This document shows positions 36,646 to 45,473 of a stretch of 64,000 nt of DNA, piece by piece. Made by a program: the position numbers and the translations under genes. The DNA comes from Planococcus sp. ISL-109 (lineage in GTDB: Bacteria; Bacillota; Bacilli; Bacillales_A; Planococcaceae), in contig NZ_JAGGPW010000004.1 in assembly GCF_018613655.1 (NCBI RefSeq), positions 958,627-1,022,626 on the forward strand, given 5' to 3'. Below the pieces are notes generated by a model. It saw only the letters and a program-made list of their open reading frames with translations. It searched no databases and was not told where the DNA came from. Within the stretch, counting starts at the first letter, position 1. Every line of letters starts with the position of its first letter.

Positions 36646-37613
36646 TAGTTGCCGCCTCCTTCTTCTTCTTCTTCCACTGCTGGTGGAATTGCAGTCTGCA
36701 TTTCACCGAGCGGCAAATATTTCATCGTTCCTTCATCGTCGTTCATGATATAAAGCTTGGCATTCGGCAGCACCGACTCCAAAGTTTCCATAATGAGGCG
36801 CTGTTTCGTCACTTCGGGATTGCCTTCATATTCTGCATAAAGCTTGTCAAAGACCGCTACATCTCCGCGGGCTTGCTCGACACGCTCCACTTTTTTCGCT
36901 TCTGCGCGTGAATTGATGGCGGATTTCTCACCCAATGCTCCATTGCGTTTCTCGTTTTCGTATTTATTGGCCTCGTTGATTTTCGTATTCATCGTTTCAC
37001 GTGCGTCCGTCACGTTCGTAAACGCTGCTCGCACTTCTTCATTCGGCAATTCCACATCTTGCAGCTTTACAGCTAATACCGAAATGCCGATATCATATTC
37101 CTCGATCAGCGATGACAAAAGATCACGCGTTTCTGCTTCAATTTCCGCTTTCCCGGCAGTCAAGGCATCGTCGATCAAGGAGCTTCCGATAATAGAACGG
37201 ATCGAAGCAGTTGTCGCGTCATGAAGCATGTCGCGCGGATCTTCTGCATTGAACAAGTATTTTTTCGGATCGGTGATTTTCCACTGGACGACCAGATCCG
37301 TCAAGACGATGTTTTCATCACCTGTGATCATTTTCGTTTCCTTGTCGTATGTAGTGATTTCGCCTTCTTCATTTTGGTCATAGCCGAATTGCAAACTATA
37401 GGTTTCTTTCGACATCACTTCGGCTTTTTGGATCGGCCATGGTATTTTGAAATGAAGGCCCGATTCGGTCACTGGTTCCCCTGCCTCGCCGAATGTAATG
37501 ATGACCGCCTGTTCCGACTCATCTACGGTATACCAGGACGTCATAACTGCGACCAATAATAAAATACCGAATACCGAAAGCCCGATGATGGCTAATATAC
37601 GTTTCGTACTCAT
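36645..37613 (-). CDS. hflK: HflK-type SPFH/prohibitin protein
   Basis: A 322-residue SPFH protein with an N-terminal membrane anchor (ILAIIGLSVFGILLLVAVMT) and a band-7 domain starting VDESEQAVIITFG. A coiled-coil region with repeated charged residues around 235-270 and an acidic C-terminal tail (VEEEEEGGGN) follow. It is the first gene of the hflKC operon and is preceded by an ECF sigma-W type promoter 28-60 bases upstream. HflK versus HflC naming of the two paralogues is by position and similarity to annotated family members. Confidence 0.88.
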   Translation of the reverse strand: MSTKRILAIIGLSVFGILLLVAVMTSWYTVDESEQAVIITFGEAGEPVTESGLHFKIPWPIQKAEVMSKETYSLQFGYDQNEEGEITTYDKETKMITGDENIVLTDLVVQWKITDPKKYLFNAEDPRDMLHDATTASIRSIIGSSLIDDALTAGKAEIEAETRDLLSSLIEEYDIGISVLAVKLQDVELPNEEVRAAFTNVTDARETMNTKINEANKYENEKRNGALGEKSAINSRAEAKKVERVEQARGDVAVFDKLYAEYEGNPEVTKQRLIMETLESVLPNAKLYIMNDDEGTMKYLPLGEMQTAIPPAVEEEEEGGGN

Positions 37614-37648
37614 GTTGTTTTCCCCCTTAAATCTTTTATAACTGTATA

Positions 37649-37674
37649 TACGGTGTGATTGTAGAATAGTTTCA
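37649..37674 (-). promoter_or_regulatory. Sigma-W type (ECF) promoter of hflKC
   Basis: On the minus strand TGAAAC (37669-37674), exactly 16 bases, CGTA (37649-37652), a full match to the sigma-W consensus. The predicted leader to the hflK ATG is about 30 bases with AAGGGGG as ribosome site. Confidence 0.85.
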
Positions 37675-37682
37675 GGAAAATG

Positions 37683-37713
37683 AAAAAAAGAGTCCGGGGA
37701 GGGACTCTTTTTC
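37683..37713 (-). terminator. Terminator downstream of the ATP-grasp gene
   Basis: AAAAAGAGTCC and GGACTCTTTTT form an 11-bp stem around six bases and end in T residues on the minus strand. It closes the phoP-phoR-ligase transcript before hflK. Confidence 0.9.
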
Positions 37714-37787
37714 AGATCATGCGGTTGAAGGGGGTTCTTTTAAAGAATAGCACCCGATTGTGAAGCTGGTGTTAAGGCTGTGTAAAG

Positions 37788-39008
37788 TTACCATTGATTG
37801 TTTTTGTATTTTTTATAATAATTCACTTGGCGTGCAAAAAGATACAGCTTGCGTTTCATATGCGTATCTTTTTTATAGAATAATGGATTGCCGTATTTCT
37901 TTTCTTTGATCAAGCGCTTAATGTCTTTTTGGACCGCTTGGTTATCGACGAAATTGCGCAAGACCACCTTCGGGACGACTGTGAACAGAAAGTCTTCGTT
38001 CAAGTAAGTAATCGGCTTGTCCGCTTGAAAAATCAAGTCACCAACCAAATACTCCGCCATATTATGGCCGAGCGCCGTCACATAATAACTCGAGCGTCCT
38101 TGGCGGATGTTCACTTCGAATACTTTGAACTTCTTATCGCGCGCATCGTATTTCAGGTCGAAATTGGCAAATCCGGTATAACCGACCGCTTCGAGGAAAT
38201 GCTGCAATTTCAGCATCATGTCCTTGTCGAAGCGCGTGATGAGCGCTGTGTAATTGCCGATTGCAGTTACAGTATGTTCTTGCAGGACGACTTGAGCATA
38301 AGTCACCAGCTGCGTCTTGCCTTGAGAATTGGCATATATTACAGAATCCCACATATATGTATCATCACCAGGGATGAAATCCTGAATGATCAATTCATCG
38401 CGGTAGCCGCTCGCTTTAATTTTTCGGACGACTTCAAACAACTCTTTCGGGCTATCGACTTTATAGACTTTCTCCTGGCCGACGAATTTATTGCGGCTGT
38501 ATTCGATGCCATCGCTCGGTTTGACGACGACCGGGTACATCATATCGCTGTCATCGAACGGTGCATCTTGGCTGCAATCATAAAAATAAGTGGTCGGTGT
38601 ATCAATGCCGTGCTGAGCGCACAATTCGTAGAAATTCGCTTTCATCTGCAATTGGTTCATGAGCGCTTCTGTCGGATAGTTAAAGACGTAATGCTCACGC
38701 AACACTTTCGCGTTTTCGATAATCAGGCGAACATATAAATCATTCGTGCCGACGAGCAGCAAAGTTTTCCCCGGTGCTCTGTATTTTTCTGCTATTTCAA
38801 TCAATATATTAGCAAAATGGACAGGTTCAGACAATTGTTTGTTTAGTTCAATCGTTTCTGTAATCGAGCTCATTTCAGTAAATGATAACGGTTCTTTTCC
38901 GATCAAAATCGGCTTGATGCCGTATGCTTCATGAAATGAAATGGCCATATTGTATGCATTCATATCTGTACCGATAATAATCGGCATAAAAGGGTGTTTG
39001 GTTTCCAT
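37788..39008 (-). CDS. ATP-grasp carboxylate-amine ligase, D-Asp/D-Glu ligase-like
   Basis: A 406-residue ATP-grasp enzyme that should join a carboxylate to an amine through an acyl-phosphate. Visible motifs: N-terminal PIIIGTDMNAYNMAISFHEA, the ATP-binding lysines in VVVKPSDGIEYSRNKF, the loop IIQDFIPGDDTYMW, and the metal-binding end FDLKYD...FEVNIRQGRSS. The N-terminal GTDMN-type start and length resemble the D-aspartate ligase of Enterococcus faecium, which builds the peptidoglycan cross-bridge. Planococcaceae commonly have an L-Lys-D-Glu or L-Lys-D-Asp bridge, so that role is a reasonable inference, not shown here. It lies 9 bases after phoR. Confidence 0.75.
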   Translation of the reverse strand: METKHPFMPIIIGTDMNAYNMAISFHEAYGIKPILIGKEPLSFTEMSSITETIELNKQLSEPVHFANILIEIAEKYRAPGKTLLLVGTNDLYVRLIIENAKVLREHYVFNYPTEALMNQLQMKANFYELCAQHGIDTPTTYFYDCSQDAPFDDSDMMYPVVVKPSDGIEYSRNKFVGQEKVYKVDSPKELFEVVRKIKASGYRDELIIQDFIPGDDTYMWDSVIYANSQGKTQLVTYAQVVLQEHTVTAIGNYTALITRFDKDMMLKLQHFLEAVGYTGFANFDLKYDARDKKFKVFEVNIRQGRSSYYVTALGHNMAEYLVGDLIFQADKPITYLNEDFLFTVVPKVVLRNFVDNQAVQKDIKRLIKEKKYGNPLFYKKDTHMKRKLYLFARQVNYYKKYKNNQW

Positions 39009-39017
39009 ATGTTCCTC

Positions 39018-40418
39018 CTAAAATTCACTCACAAGCGGCAAATATACTGTAAACACAGTACCAACACCGACTTTACTTTCCACTTCGACTTTGCCTTGAT
39101 GTGCTTCAATGATGTGTTTAACAATGGACAATCCGAGGCCCGTTCCACCAGAATTTCGGCTGCGGGCCCGGTCCACTCGGTAAAACCGCTCGAACAATCG
39201 CCCGATTTCAGACGCTTCGATGCCGATCCCTTGGTCTTCCACTGTTATGACCGCTTGTTCCGCCTGTGCAAACAGCCGGACGGAGATCGTCGTGTTTTCT
39301 TGGGAATAGGTCACGGCATTGATCAGCAAATTGACGATCACCTGGATTAGCCGGTTCCCATCGCCATTTACCGTGATCGGCTGCAGCTTCAAATCGATAT
39401 GAATATTCTTTTCTGCCAGTTTCGGATGCACCGTTTCAACTGCCCGTTCGATGATGGCTTTCATATCTGTCGGCTCCACCTGTATATGGAAAGCCGAACG
39501 TTCCATATTCGATATATTGAGCAAGTCGTTGATCAGCATCTCCAAACGGTTGCTTTCTGATTGGATGATTTCCAGAAACGACAATAAAGTGTCCGTGTCT
39601 TGATACGCTCCGTCAAGCAAGGTTTCGGAAAAGCCTTTGATCGATGTGACGGGTGTCCGCAATTCATGGGAGACATTCGCCACAAAGTCTTTCCGCACTT
39701 GCTCCAGTTTTTTCAGCTCTGTGATGTCATGGAAAACTATCACCACGCCGAGCCAGCGCTCATGCTCGCCGATGACCGGCGCTCCGTAGACATCCAAGTT
39801 TTTCATCGTGATGCCATCGGCAAACTCAATTTGGTCACGGGAACGGGTTTCGGTCATAAACACTCTTTCAATAAACGATTTCAACTCAGGCGCAATGCTG
39901 ATTTCACGGTAAATGCTGCCAAGTACCGACTCGCTGGCCAAACCGGTTTCTTCAAGAAATGCCCGGTTGATGAGTGAAATCCGGCCTTGGCGGTCAATCA
40001 TGACGAGTGCACTCCCCATATTTTCGATCAAAGTTTTCAGCCGTTCCTGCTCCATCTGGCGGACCGTCGCGATTTCCTGAAGATTACGGGCCAGCACGTT
40101 GATCGTCTTGTTCAGCTCTAGACTGCCCTGTGCATCGGATTCATACGCCCGTGCTCGGTAATTACCTTTAACTAATTCAACCGCCGTAGCTGTCGCATTT
40201 TCGATCGGCTCTACTTGAAGGCGGATGATGCGGTTTCCGATCACGGCGGAAATCGCCAAGCCCGTCAAATAAATAACTCCGAGCGCCATCCAGACTGCCG
40301 ATTTATTCTGTGCATTTTCATACAATGGGAAAAATTGGAGCGTGATCAAATAAAGGCCAGCGAGCAGCACACCGATCCAAATCATCAATGATATCAGCAA
40401 GCGCCGCCGGAAGCTCAT
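39018..40418 (-). CDS. phoR: PhoR-type sensor histidine kinase
   Basis: A 466-residue membrane histidine kinase paired with the regulator upstream. Two membrane helices (about 8-29 and 43-62) enclose only some 13 residues outside the cell. HAMP, a PAS domain (about 120-235), HisKA with SHELRTPVTSIKGFSETLLD (His251) and HATPase with DQGIGIEASEIGRLFERFYR then follow. B. subtilis PhoR has a much larger external domain, so this one must sense phosphate status differently, as PnpS-type kinases do. Its start overlaps the phoP stop by four bases. Confidence 0.9.
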   Translation of the reverse strand: MSFRRRLLISLMIWIGVLLAGLYLITLQFFPLYENAQNKSAVWMALGVIYLTGLAISAVIGNRIIRLQVEPIENATATAVELVKGNYRARAYESDAQGSLELNKTINVLARNLQEIATVRQMEQERLKTLIENMGSALVMIDRQGRISLINRAFLEETGLASESVLGSIYREISIAPELKSFIERVFMTETRSRDQIEFADGITMKNLDVYGAPVIGEHERWLGVVIVFHDITELKKLEQVRKDFVANVSHELRTPVTSIKGFSETLLDGAYQDTDTLLSFLEIIQSESNRLEMLINDLLNISNMERSAFHIQVEPTDMKAIIERAVETVHPKLAEKNIHIDLKLQPITVNGDGNRLIQVIVNLLINAVTYSQENTTISVRLFAQAEQAVITVEDQGIGIEASEIGRLFERFYRVDRARSRNSGGTGLGLSIVKHIIEAHQGKVEVESKVGVGTVFTVYLPLVSEF

Positions 40419-41122
40419 GAGTTTTTCGGCTCCTCGAATTTATATCCGAGGCCCCGAATTGTTTTGATGAATGTCGGTTTCCGTGTATTGATTTCGATCT
40501 TTTCACGTAAATGGCTGACGTGAACGTCAACAATGCGCGTATCGCCCGCAAAATCATATTTCCACACTGCGCTCAATAATTGGTCGCGCGTCAAAACACG
40601 GTTTTTGTTTTCGGCCAAGTATACGAGCAATTCGAATTCTTTTGGCGTGAAATCCAATTGCTTGTCATCTAAAAACACTTCAAAGCGATCGGGAAAAATC
40701 TGCAATTTGCCGAAAACATATGGAGTAGCCCCGTCCTGCTGAATGACTGGGCTCGTCTCAGCTCTACGCAATACCGCTTTAATGCGGGCTACGACTTCAC
40801 GGGGACTGAATGGTTTAGTCATATAATCATCAGCCCCTAGTTCTAACCCCAGCACTTTATCGAATTCGTCGCCTTTGGCAGTGAGCATGATGATTGGTGT
40901 GTTGACTTTCTGCTGGCGCAGCGATTTGCATACCTCGACACCGTCCATTGACGGCAACATCAAATCCAGAACGATCAAATCCGGCTTGTCGCTTAATGCA
41001 AGATCATAGCCCTGTTTCCCGTCATTGGCGATGACCGTTTCATAGCCCGCCTGCACCAGATTATAAGATAAAAGAGTTGCAATCGGATGTTCATCTTCGA
41101 TAATCAATATTTTTTTCGGCAT
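40415..41122 (-). CDS. phoP: PhoP-type response regulator
   Basis: A 235-residue OmpR-family regulator. The receiver domain has IIEDEHP, the phosphoacceptor Asp in DLIVLDLMLPSMDGVEVCK and TAKGDEFDKVLGLELGADDYMTKPF. The winged-helix DNA-binding domain has ELLVYLAENKNRVLTRDQLL and VDVHVSHLREKIE. The start at 41122 follows TTGGAGG. The syntenic position between mdh and polA supports the phosphate-starvation regulator PhoP. No PhoP box series was recognised in the short upstream gap. Confidence 0.93.
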   Translation of the reverse strand: MPKKILIIEDEHPIATLLSYNLVQAGYETVIANDGKQGYDLALSDKPDLIVLDLMLPSMDGVEVCKSLRQQKVNTPIIMLTAKGDEFDKVLGLELGADDYMTKPFSPREVVARIKAVLRRAETSPVIQQDGATPYVFGKLQIFPDRFEVFLDDKQLDFTPKEFELLVYLAENKNRVLTRDQLLSAVWKYDFAGDTRIVDVHVSHLREKIEINTRKPTFIKTIRGLGYKFEEPKNS

Positions 41123-41167
41123 TTTACATCCTCCAAATTCAATTTGGAACCCCCATTCCAAACCGCT

Positions 41168-41644
41168 TTAAAAATTTTCCATTGCTTGCGTAGTCAGGCG
41201 GTTGATCGTTTTCGGTGGTTGCGCAACGATAGTGCCATCAATGTAAATTGCTCCTTCTTCATCTTTACCTTCTACACGAATCGTCACTTGATTGTTCCGA
41301 ACGTCAACATCCGCCACTTCCAACAAGAAATCGATCGTCGCATAATGGTAGACCGGCTTTTTGAATACTAAATGCTGTTCACAAATATACGATCCAGGAC
41401 CCGGTATATATTTGGAAACTGCTGATGTGACGATACCTGTCAGCATAATATTGGGCACGACCGGTTTCTCAAAGCTGGTCGTGGAAGCAAAATCATGCTG
41501 AATATACAAAGGATTTCCATCATTCGTCAATCCCAGATAAAGCAATAGATCTTTGTCTTCGATTTTTTCCGTCAACTTTAATCTTTCGCCGACTGTAATG
41601 TCTTCAATTTTCCTGCCCAATTTGCGTTTTTTCCCTAGCAACAC
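41168..41644 (-). CDS. MaoC-like hotdog-fold protein
   Basis: A 158-residue protein of the MaoC/(R)-specific enoyl-CoA hydratase family, starting with GTG after GGGGAGGG. The family motif appears as TNDGNPLYIQHDFA. Asp42 is kept, but the position normally occupied by the catalytic histidine (NPLH) is Tyr47. The rest (VVPNIMLTGIVTSAV, HLVFKKPVY) follows the fold. It may bind acyl-CoA without normal hydratase activity or use altered chemistry. It lies between mdh and phoP, where B. subtilis has no gene; only 45 bases separate it from phoP. Confidence 0.8.
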   Translation of the reverse strand: MLLGKKRKLGRKIEDITVGERLKLTEKIEDKDLLLYLGLTNDGNPLYIQHDFASTTSFEKPVVPNIMLTGIVTSAVSKYIPGPGSYICEQHLVFKKPVYHYATIDFLLEVADVDVRNNQVTIRVEGKDEEGAIYIDGTIVAQPPKTINRLTTQAMENF

Positions 41645-41767
41645 AGGCTTTCCCTCCCCTAAGTGTTTCTTATCCTTATAGTATCAATTTCCAGCGTACA
41701 TGTGCAAGTTCGTCCGCTTTCCATACAATCTCCATAGCTCACTCAAAATTGTGCTTTTTCATATTAT

Positions 41768-41803
41768 AAAAAAGACCAGGCAGGGTTAACTGCCTGGTCT
41801 TTC
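41768..41803 (-). terminator. Terminator after mdh
   Basis: AAAGACCAGGCAG and CTGCCTGGTCTTT make a perfect 13-bp stem with a six-base loop and a T run on the minus strand. It ends the citZ-icd-mdh region. Confidence 0.93.
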
Positions 41804-41805
41804 CA

Positions 41806-42744
41806 TTATGATAACACGTCCATGACCGCCTTCACTGAAGCAGCCGATTGATCGAGCGCCTGTTTCTCTTCTTCGTTCAAATCAATTTCAATGATTTTCT
41901 CGATACCAGACGCACCTAATACGGCCGGTACACCTAAATAAATTCCATCCAAGCCATATTCACCTTCCAAATAAGCGATGGACGGCAAGACGCGTTTTTG
42001 GTCGCGGATGATCGCTTCAGCCATTTCCACAAGAGAGGCAGCTGGCGCATAATACGCTGAGCCACTTCCGAGCAAGTTAACGATTTCTGCCCCGCCTTTT
42101 CTTGTCCGATCAACAATTTGCTCCAGCCGGTCTTTCGGAATAAGGCTTTCAAGTGGAATCCCTCCAGCGAATGAGTAGCGGACGAGCGGCACCATATCAT
42201 CGCCGTGGCCCCCCAGTACAAATCCGGTAATATCTTTTACCGATAAATTGAGTTCCTCGGCAACAAAGCTGCGGAACCGTGCAGAGTCGAGCACACCAGA
42301 CTGGCCGATTACCCGCTCTTTCGGAAAGCCGGATTCTTTAAAAACAGTGTAAGTCATCGCATCAACCGGATTGGTCAGCACAAGAATTGTCGCATTCGGT
42401 GAGTATTTGACTATTTCTTTCGTAACGGATTTCATCACTTTCTGATTGGTCAAGACAAGATCATCACGGCTCATGCCCGGCTTTCGGGCAACACCTGCAG
42501 TAATAATGACTATGCTGGAATCTCTCGTGTCCTTGTAATCAGCGGTGCCGGTTATTTTCGCATCAAAATTTAAAACCGGTGCAGCTTCCGCCATATCCAA
42601 AGCTTTTCCTTTTACCGAATTTTCCATATTTGGAATATCCACGATGACGACATCCCCCAACTCTTTTTGCGCGAGCAAAAATGCGGTTGTGGCGCCTGTA
42701 AACCCAGAACCGATTACTGAAATCTTGTGTCGTTTGAATGTCAT
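41806..42744 (-). CDS. mdh: Malate dehydrogenase
   Basis: A 312-residue lactate/malate dehydrogenase-fold enzyme of the TCA cycle. NAD-binding motif [15 protein letters not shown] is at the N-terminus, with [14 protein letters not shown], the substrate-binding [18 protein letters not shown], and the catalytic pair in [17 protein letters not shown] and [15 protein letters not shown]. The arginine in [13 protein letters not shown] fits malate specificity. The start at 42744 follows AAGGAGAG. It lies downstream of icd with a hairpin between them. Confidence 0.95.
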   Translation of the reverse strand: MTFKRHKISVIGSGFTGATTAFLLAQKELGDVVIVDIPNMENSVKGKALDMAEAAPVLNFDAKITGTADYKDTRDSSIVIITAGVARKPGMSRDDLVLTNQKVMKSVTKEIVKYSPNATILVLTNPVDAMTYTVFKESGFPKERVIGQSGVLDSARFRSFVAEELNLSVKDITGFVLGGHGDDMVPLVRYSFAGGIPLESLIPKDRLEQIVDRTRKGGAEIVNLLGSGSAYYAPAASLVEMAEAIIRDQKRVLPSIAYLEGEYGLDGIYLGVPAVLGASGIEKIIEIDLNEEEKQALDQSAASVKAVMDVLS

Positions 42745-42776
42745 AAAAAACTCTCCTTCCCATCGGATGATACAAC

Positions 42777-42801
42777 AAAGAGGAGGCATAGCCTCCTCTT
42801 T
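42777..42801 (-). other. Stem-loop between icd and mdh
   Basis: AAAGAGGAGGC and GCCTCCTCTTT form a perfect 11-bp stem with a three-base loop just past the icd stop. Only a short TTTG follows, so it is a weak terminator or an mRNA processing/stability element that could lower mdh relative to icd. Confidence 0.6.
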
Positions 42802-42805
42802 AATG

Positions 42806-44074
42806 TTACATGTTTTTAATTAGTTCATCAGCGAATTCAGATGTTTTCACTTCTGTTGCGCCGTCCATTAGGCGGGCAAAATCATAAGTAACAACTTTAG
42901 AAGCAATTGTTTTTTCCATAGAAGCTGTGATCAACTTCGAAGCTTCTGTCCAGCCAAGGTGATCAAGCATCAAAACACCTGACAGGATAAGAGAAGATGG
43001 GTTTACTTTATCAAGTCCAGCATATTTCGGAGCCGTACCGTGAGTCGCTTCGAAGATTGCATGGCCTGTATCGTAGTTGATGTTCGCACCAGGTGCGATG
43101 CCGATTCCGCCGACTTGTGCAGCAAGAGCATCAGAAATATAGTCGCCGTTCAAGTTCATTGTTGCAACAACATCGAACTCGCTTGGACGTGTAAGGATCT
43201 GCTGAAGGAAGATATCAGCGATGGAATCTTTAACAAGCAGTTTGCCGGAAGCCAAAGCGTCTTCTTGTGCTTTGTTCGCAACATCCGTACCTTTTTCGTC
43301 TTTGATTTTATCGTATTCGTTCCATGTGAACACTTTGTCGCCGAACTCTTGCTCAGCCACTTCATAGGCCCAGTTCTTGAAAGCTCCTTCAGTGAACTTC
43401 ATGATGTTCCCTTTGTGGACAATCGTCAACGATTCGCGGCCTTCAGTGATCGCGTAGTCGATCGCAGCGCGCACTAGGCGTTTAGTTCCTTCTTCTGAAA
43501 TCGGTTTGATGCCGATTCCTGAAGTTTCTGGGAAGCGGATGTTTTTAACGCCCATTTCGTCAGTAAGGAAAGCAATCAATTTCTTAACTTCATCAGAGCC
43601 TTTAGCGTATTCGATGCCTGCGTAGATATCTTCCGTGTTTTCGCGGAAAATGACCATGTCAGTATCTTCAGGGCGTTTGACCGGTGAAGGAACGCCTTCG
43701 AAATAACGTACTGGGCGCACGCATGTGTAAAGATCCAATTCTTGGCGCAAAGCTACGTTCAATGAACGGATACCGCCGCCGATTGGCGTAGTAAGCGGTC
43801 CTTTGATAGCGATCAGGTACTCACGGATAACGTCAAGCGTTTCTTCCGGAAGCCATTCGCCTGTTTCGTCGAATGCTTTTTGTCCAGCAAGGACTTCTTT
43901 CCAGACGATTGATTTCTCGCCATTATAAGCTTTTTTTACCGATTCTTCCAATACGCGTGAAGCTGCGTTCCAGATATCCGGCCCAGTTCCGTCACCGATA
44001 ATGTATGGGATTACTGCGTTATTTGGGACGTTCAAGACGCCGTTTTCAACTGAAATTTTTTCACCGTTCGTCAT
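42806..44074 (-). CDS. icd: Isocitrate dehydrogenase (NADP)
   Basis: A 422-residue prokaryotic-type NADP isocitrate dehydrogenase. The isocitrate-binding serine loop is [28 protein letters not shown]-binding residues lie near [19 protein letters not shown], and the metal-binding aspartates in [17 protein letters not shown]. The start [12 protein letters not shown] (44074) follows AGGAGG. It forms the citZ-icd-mdh order of Bacillus. Confidence 0.97.
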   Translation of the reverse strand: MTNGEKISVENGVLNVPNNAVIPYIIGDGTGPDIWNAASRVLEESVKKAYNGEKSIVWKEVLAGQKAFDETGEWLPEETLDVIREYLIAIKGPLTTPIGGGIRSLNVALRQELDLYTCVRPVRYFEGVPSPVKRPEDTDMVIFRENTEDIYAGIEYAKGSDEVKKLIAFLTDEMGVKNIRFPETSGIGIKPISEEGTKRLVRAAIDYAITEGRESLTIVHKGNIMKFTEGAFKNWAYEVAEQEFGDKVFTWNEYDKIKDEKGTDVANKAQEDALASGKLLVKDSIADIFLQQILTRPSEFDVVATMNLNGDYISDALAAQVGGIGIAPGANINYDTGHAIFEATHGTAPKYAGLDKVNPSSLILSGVLMLDHLGWTEASKLITASMEKTIASKVVTYDFARLMDGATEVKTSEFADELIKNM

Positions 44075-44152
44075 GTATAATTTCCTCCTGAGTTCAAAGT
44101 CATAGGGCTGCACAATGTGTCAGCCCCATCAAATTTTATTTTATTGCTTTAA

Positions 44153-45268
44153 TTAGCGCTGTTCAACCGGTACATAAGTTTGCATTCCCGGTCCGATGTA
44201 TTCCGCGCGCGGACGGATCAGGCGGTTGTCGGAGTATTGCTCCAAGATGTGCGCCAGCCAGCCCGATGCACGGGATACCGCGAAGATCGGCGTGAACAAA
44301 TCATGCTCGATGTTCAAGGAATGGTACACCGATGCCGAGTAGAAATCGACGTTCGGCGGAAGCGGTTTTGCGTTCGTGATCAATTCGTCGATCTTCACGG
44401 ACATGTCGTACCATTTCGGTTCGCCGCGAAGCTCCGTCAATCTTTTCGACATCTCGCGCAAATGCTTCGCACGCGGGTCCCCTTTGCGGTAGACGCGGTG
44501 GCCGAAGCCCATGATCTTTTCTTTGTTGGCAAGCTTTTCTTTGATGAACGGCTCGACGTTTTCGACCGATCCGATCTCTGTCAGCATCTTCATCACTTGC
44601 TCGTTGGCGCCGCCGTGGAGCGGGCCTTTCAAGGCGCCGATCGCTGCCGTCACACCGGAGTAAACGTCAGACAAAGTCGCAACCGCTACACGCGCAGTGA
44701 ACGTCGAGGCGTTCAGTTCGTGGTCGGCGTGCAAGACGAGCGCTTTGTTGAACGCTTCAACTTCGATGTCTTCCGGCAGTTCACCGGATAGCATGTACAG
44801 GAAGTTCGCCGCGAAGCTCAAGTCCTTTTTCGGTTGAACCGGCTCTTTGCCTGCACGGATGCGTCCGAATGCCGTCACGAGCGTCGAGATCTTCGCTTGG
44901 ATCTTGATCGCTTTGCGGTAGTTCGCCGCTTCTTCCATCACTTCCGCTTCTTCATCGAAGAGGCCGAGCATGGACACCGCTGTGCGCAGTGCCGCCATCG
45001 GGTGGACATGTTTGATGTCGTATGTCTTGAAGTGGTCGAGCACCGCTTGCGGCACCGCCATGTTGTCGGCGAGCTGCTGTTTCAGTTCAGCCAGTTCGTC
45101 TGCTTTTGGCAAACGTTGGTGCCACAGAAGATAAATCACTTCTTCGAAACTGGCATTGTCAGCCAAGTCATCGATATCGTAACCGACGTATGTAAGTGTG
45201 TCGTCAATAATCGAGCTGATTGCCGATTGTGTTGCTACTACACCTTCTAAACCTTTTGATGATGTCAT
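44153..45268 (-). CDS. citZ: Citrate synthase
   Basis: A 371-residue type I-like bacterial citrate synthase that condenses acetyl-CoA and oxaloacetate. Catalytic histidines lie in VLHADHELNAST and MGFGHRVYRKGDPRAKHL. The aspartate is in NVDFYSASVYHSLNIEHDLF. The first of the TCA operon, it has its own sigma-A promoter. A CcpA-type cre site overlaps the -35, consistent with glucose repression of citZ as in B. subtilis. Confidence 0.96.
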   Translation of the reverse strand: MTSSKGLEGVVATQSAISSIIDDTLTYVGYDIDDLADNASFEEVIYLLWHQRLPKADELAELKQQLADNMAVPQAVLDHFKTYDIKHVHPMAALRTAVSMLGLFDEEAEVMEEAANYRKAIKIQAKISTLVTAFGRIRAGKEPVQPKKDLSFAANFLYMLSGELPEDIEVEAFNKALVLHADHELNASTFTARVAVATLSDVYSGVTAAIGALKGPLHGGANEQVMKMLTEIGSVENVEPFIKEKLANKEKIMGFGHRVYRKGDPRAKHLREMSKRLTELRGEPKWYDMSVKIDELITNAKPLPPNVDFYSASVYHSLNIEHDLFTPIFAVSRASGWLAHILEQYSDNRLIRPRAEYIGPGMQTYVPVEQR

Positions 45269-45368
45269 GGAAATCTCTCCTTCTTCATTCTACTTCATCA
45301 TTCCAAAAAAACAGAATGAATGAGCCGTCTGCTTTCATGCAGTTTTCCGTAAATAGACTTACCTAGTT

Positions 45369-45397
45369 ATTATAATCAACTTTGTACAATTTGTGAA
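45369..45397 (-). promoter_or_regulatory. Sigma-A promoter of citZ
   Basis: TTCACA (45392-45397), 17 bases, TATAAT (45369-45374) on the minus strand, leaving a leader of about 95 bases. Confidence 0.75.
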
Positions 45398-45411
45398 TGA
45401 AAACGCTCGTG
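45397..45411 (+). promoter_or_regulatory. Possible cre site at citZ
   Basis: ATGAAAACGCTCGTG keeps the central TGAAAACGCT of the CcpA-binding consensus, but its last bases diverge. It abuts the -35 of citZ. CcpA control of citZ is known in B. subtilis, so a weak site is plausible. Confidence 0.4.
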
Positions 45412-45444
45412 AAATTTTAAAATCGATCGTCTTATGATGAATGA

Positions 45445-45473
45445 ACCCGGAATTATCCAACGATAATCCGGGT
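45445..45473. other. Stem-loop at the end of fxsA
   Basis: ACCCGGAATTATC and GATAATCCGGGT pair with one bulge and overlap the fxsA stop codon. T residues follow only on the plus side, so it is not a standard terminator for fxsA. Confidence 0.4.
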
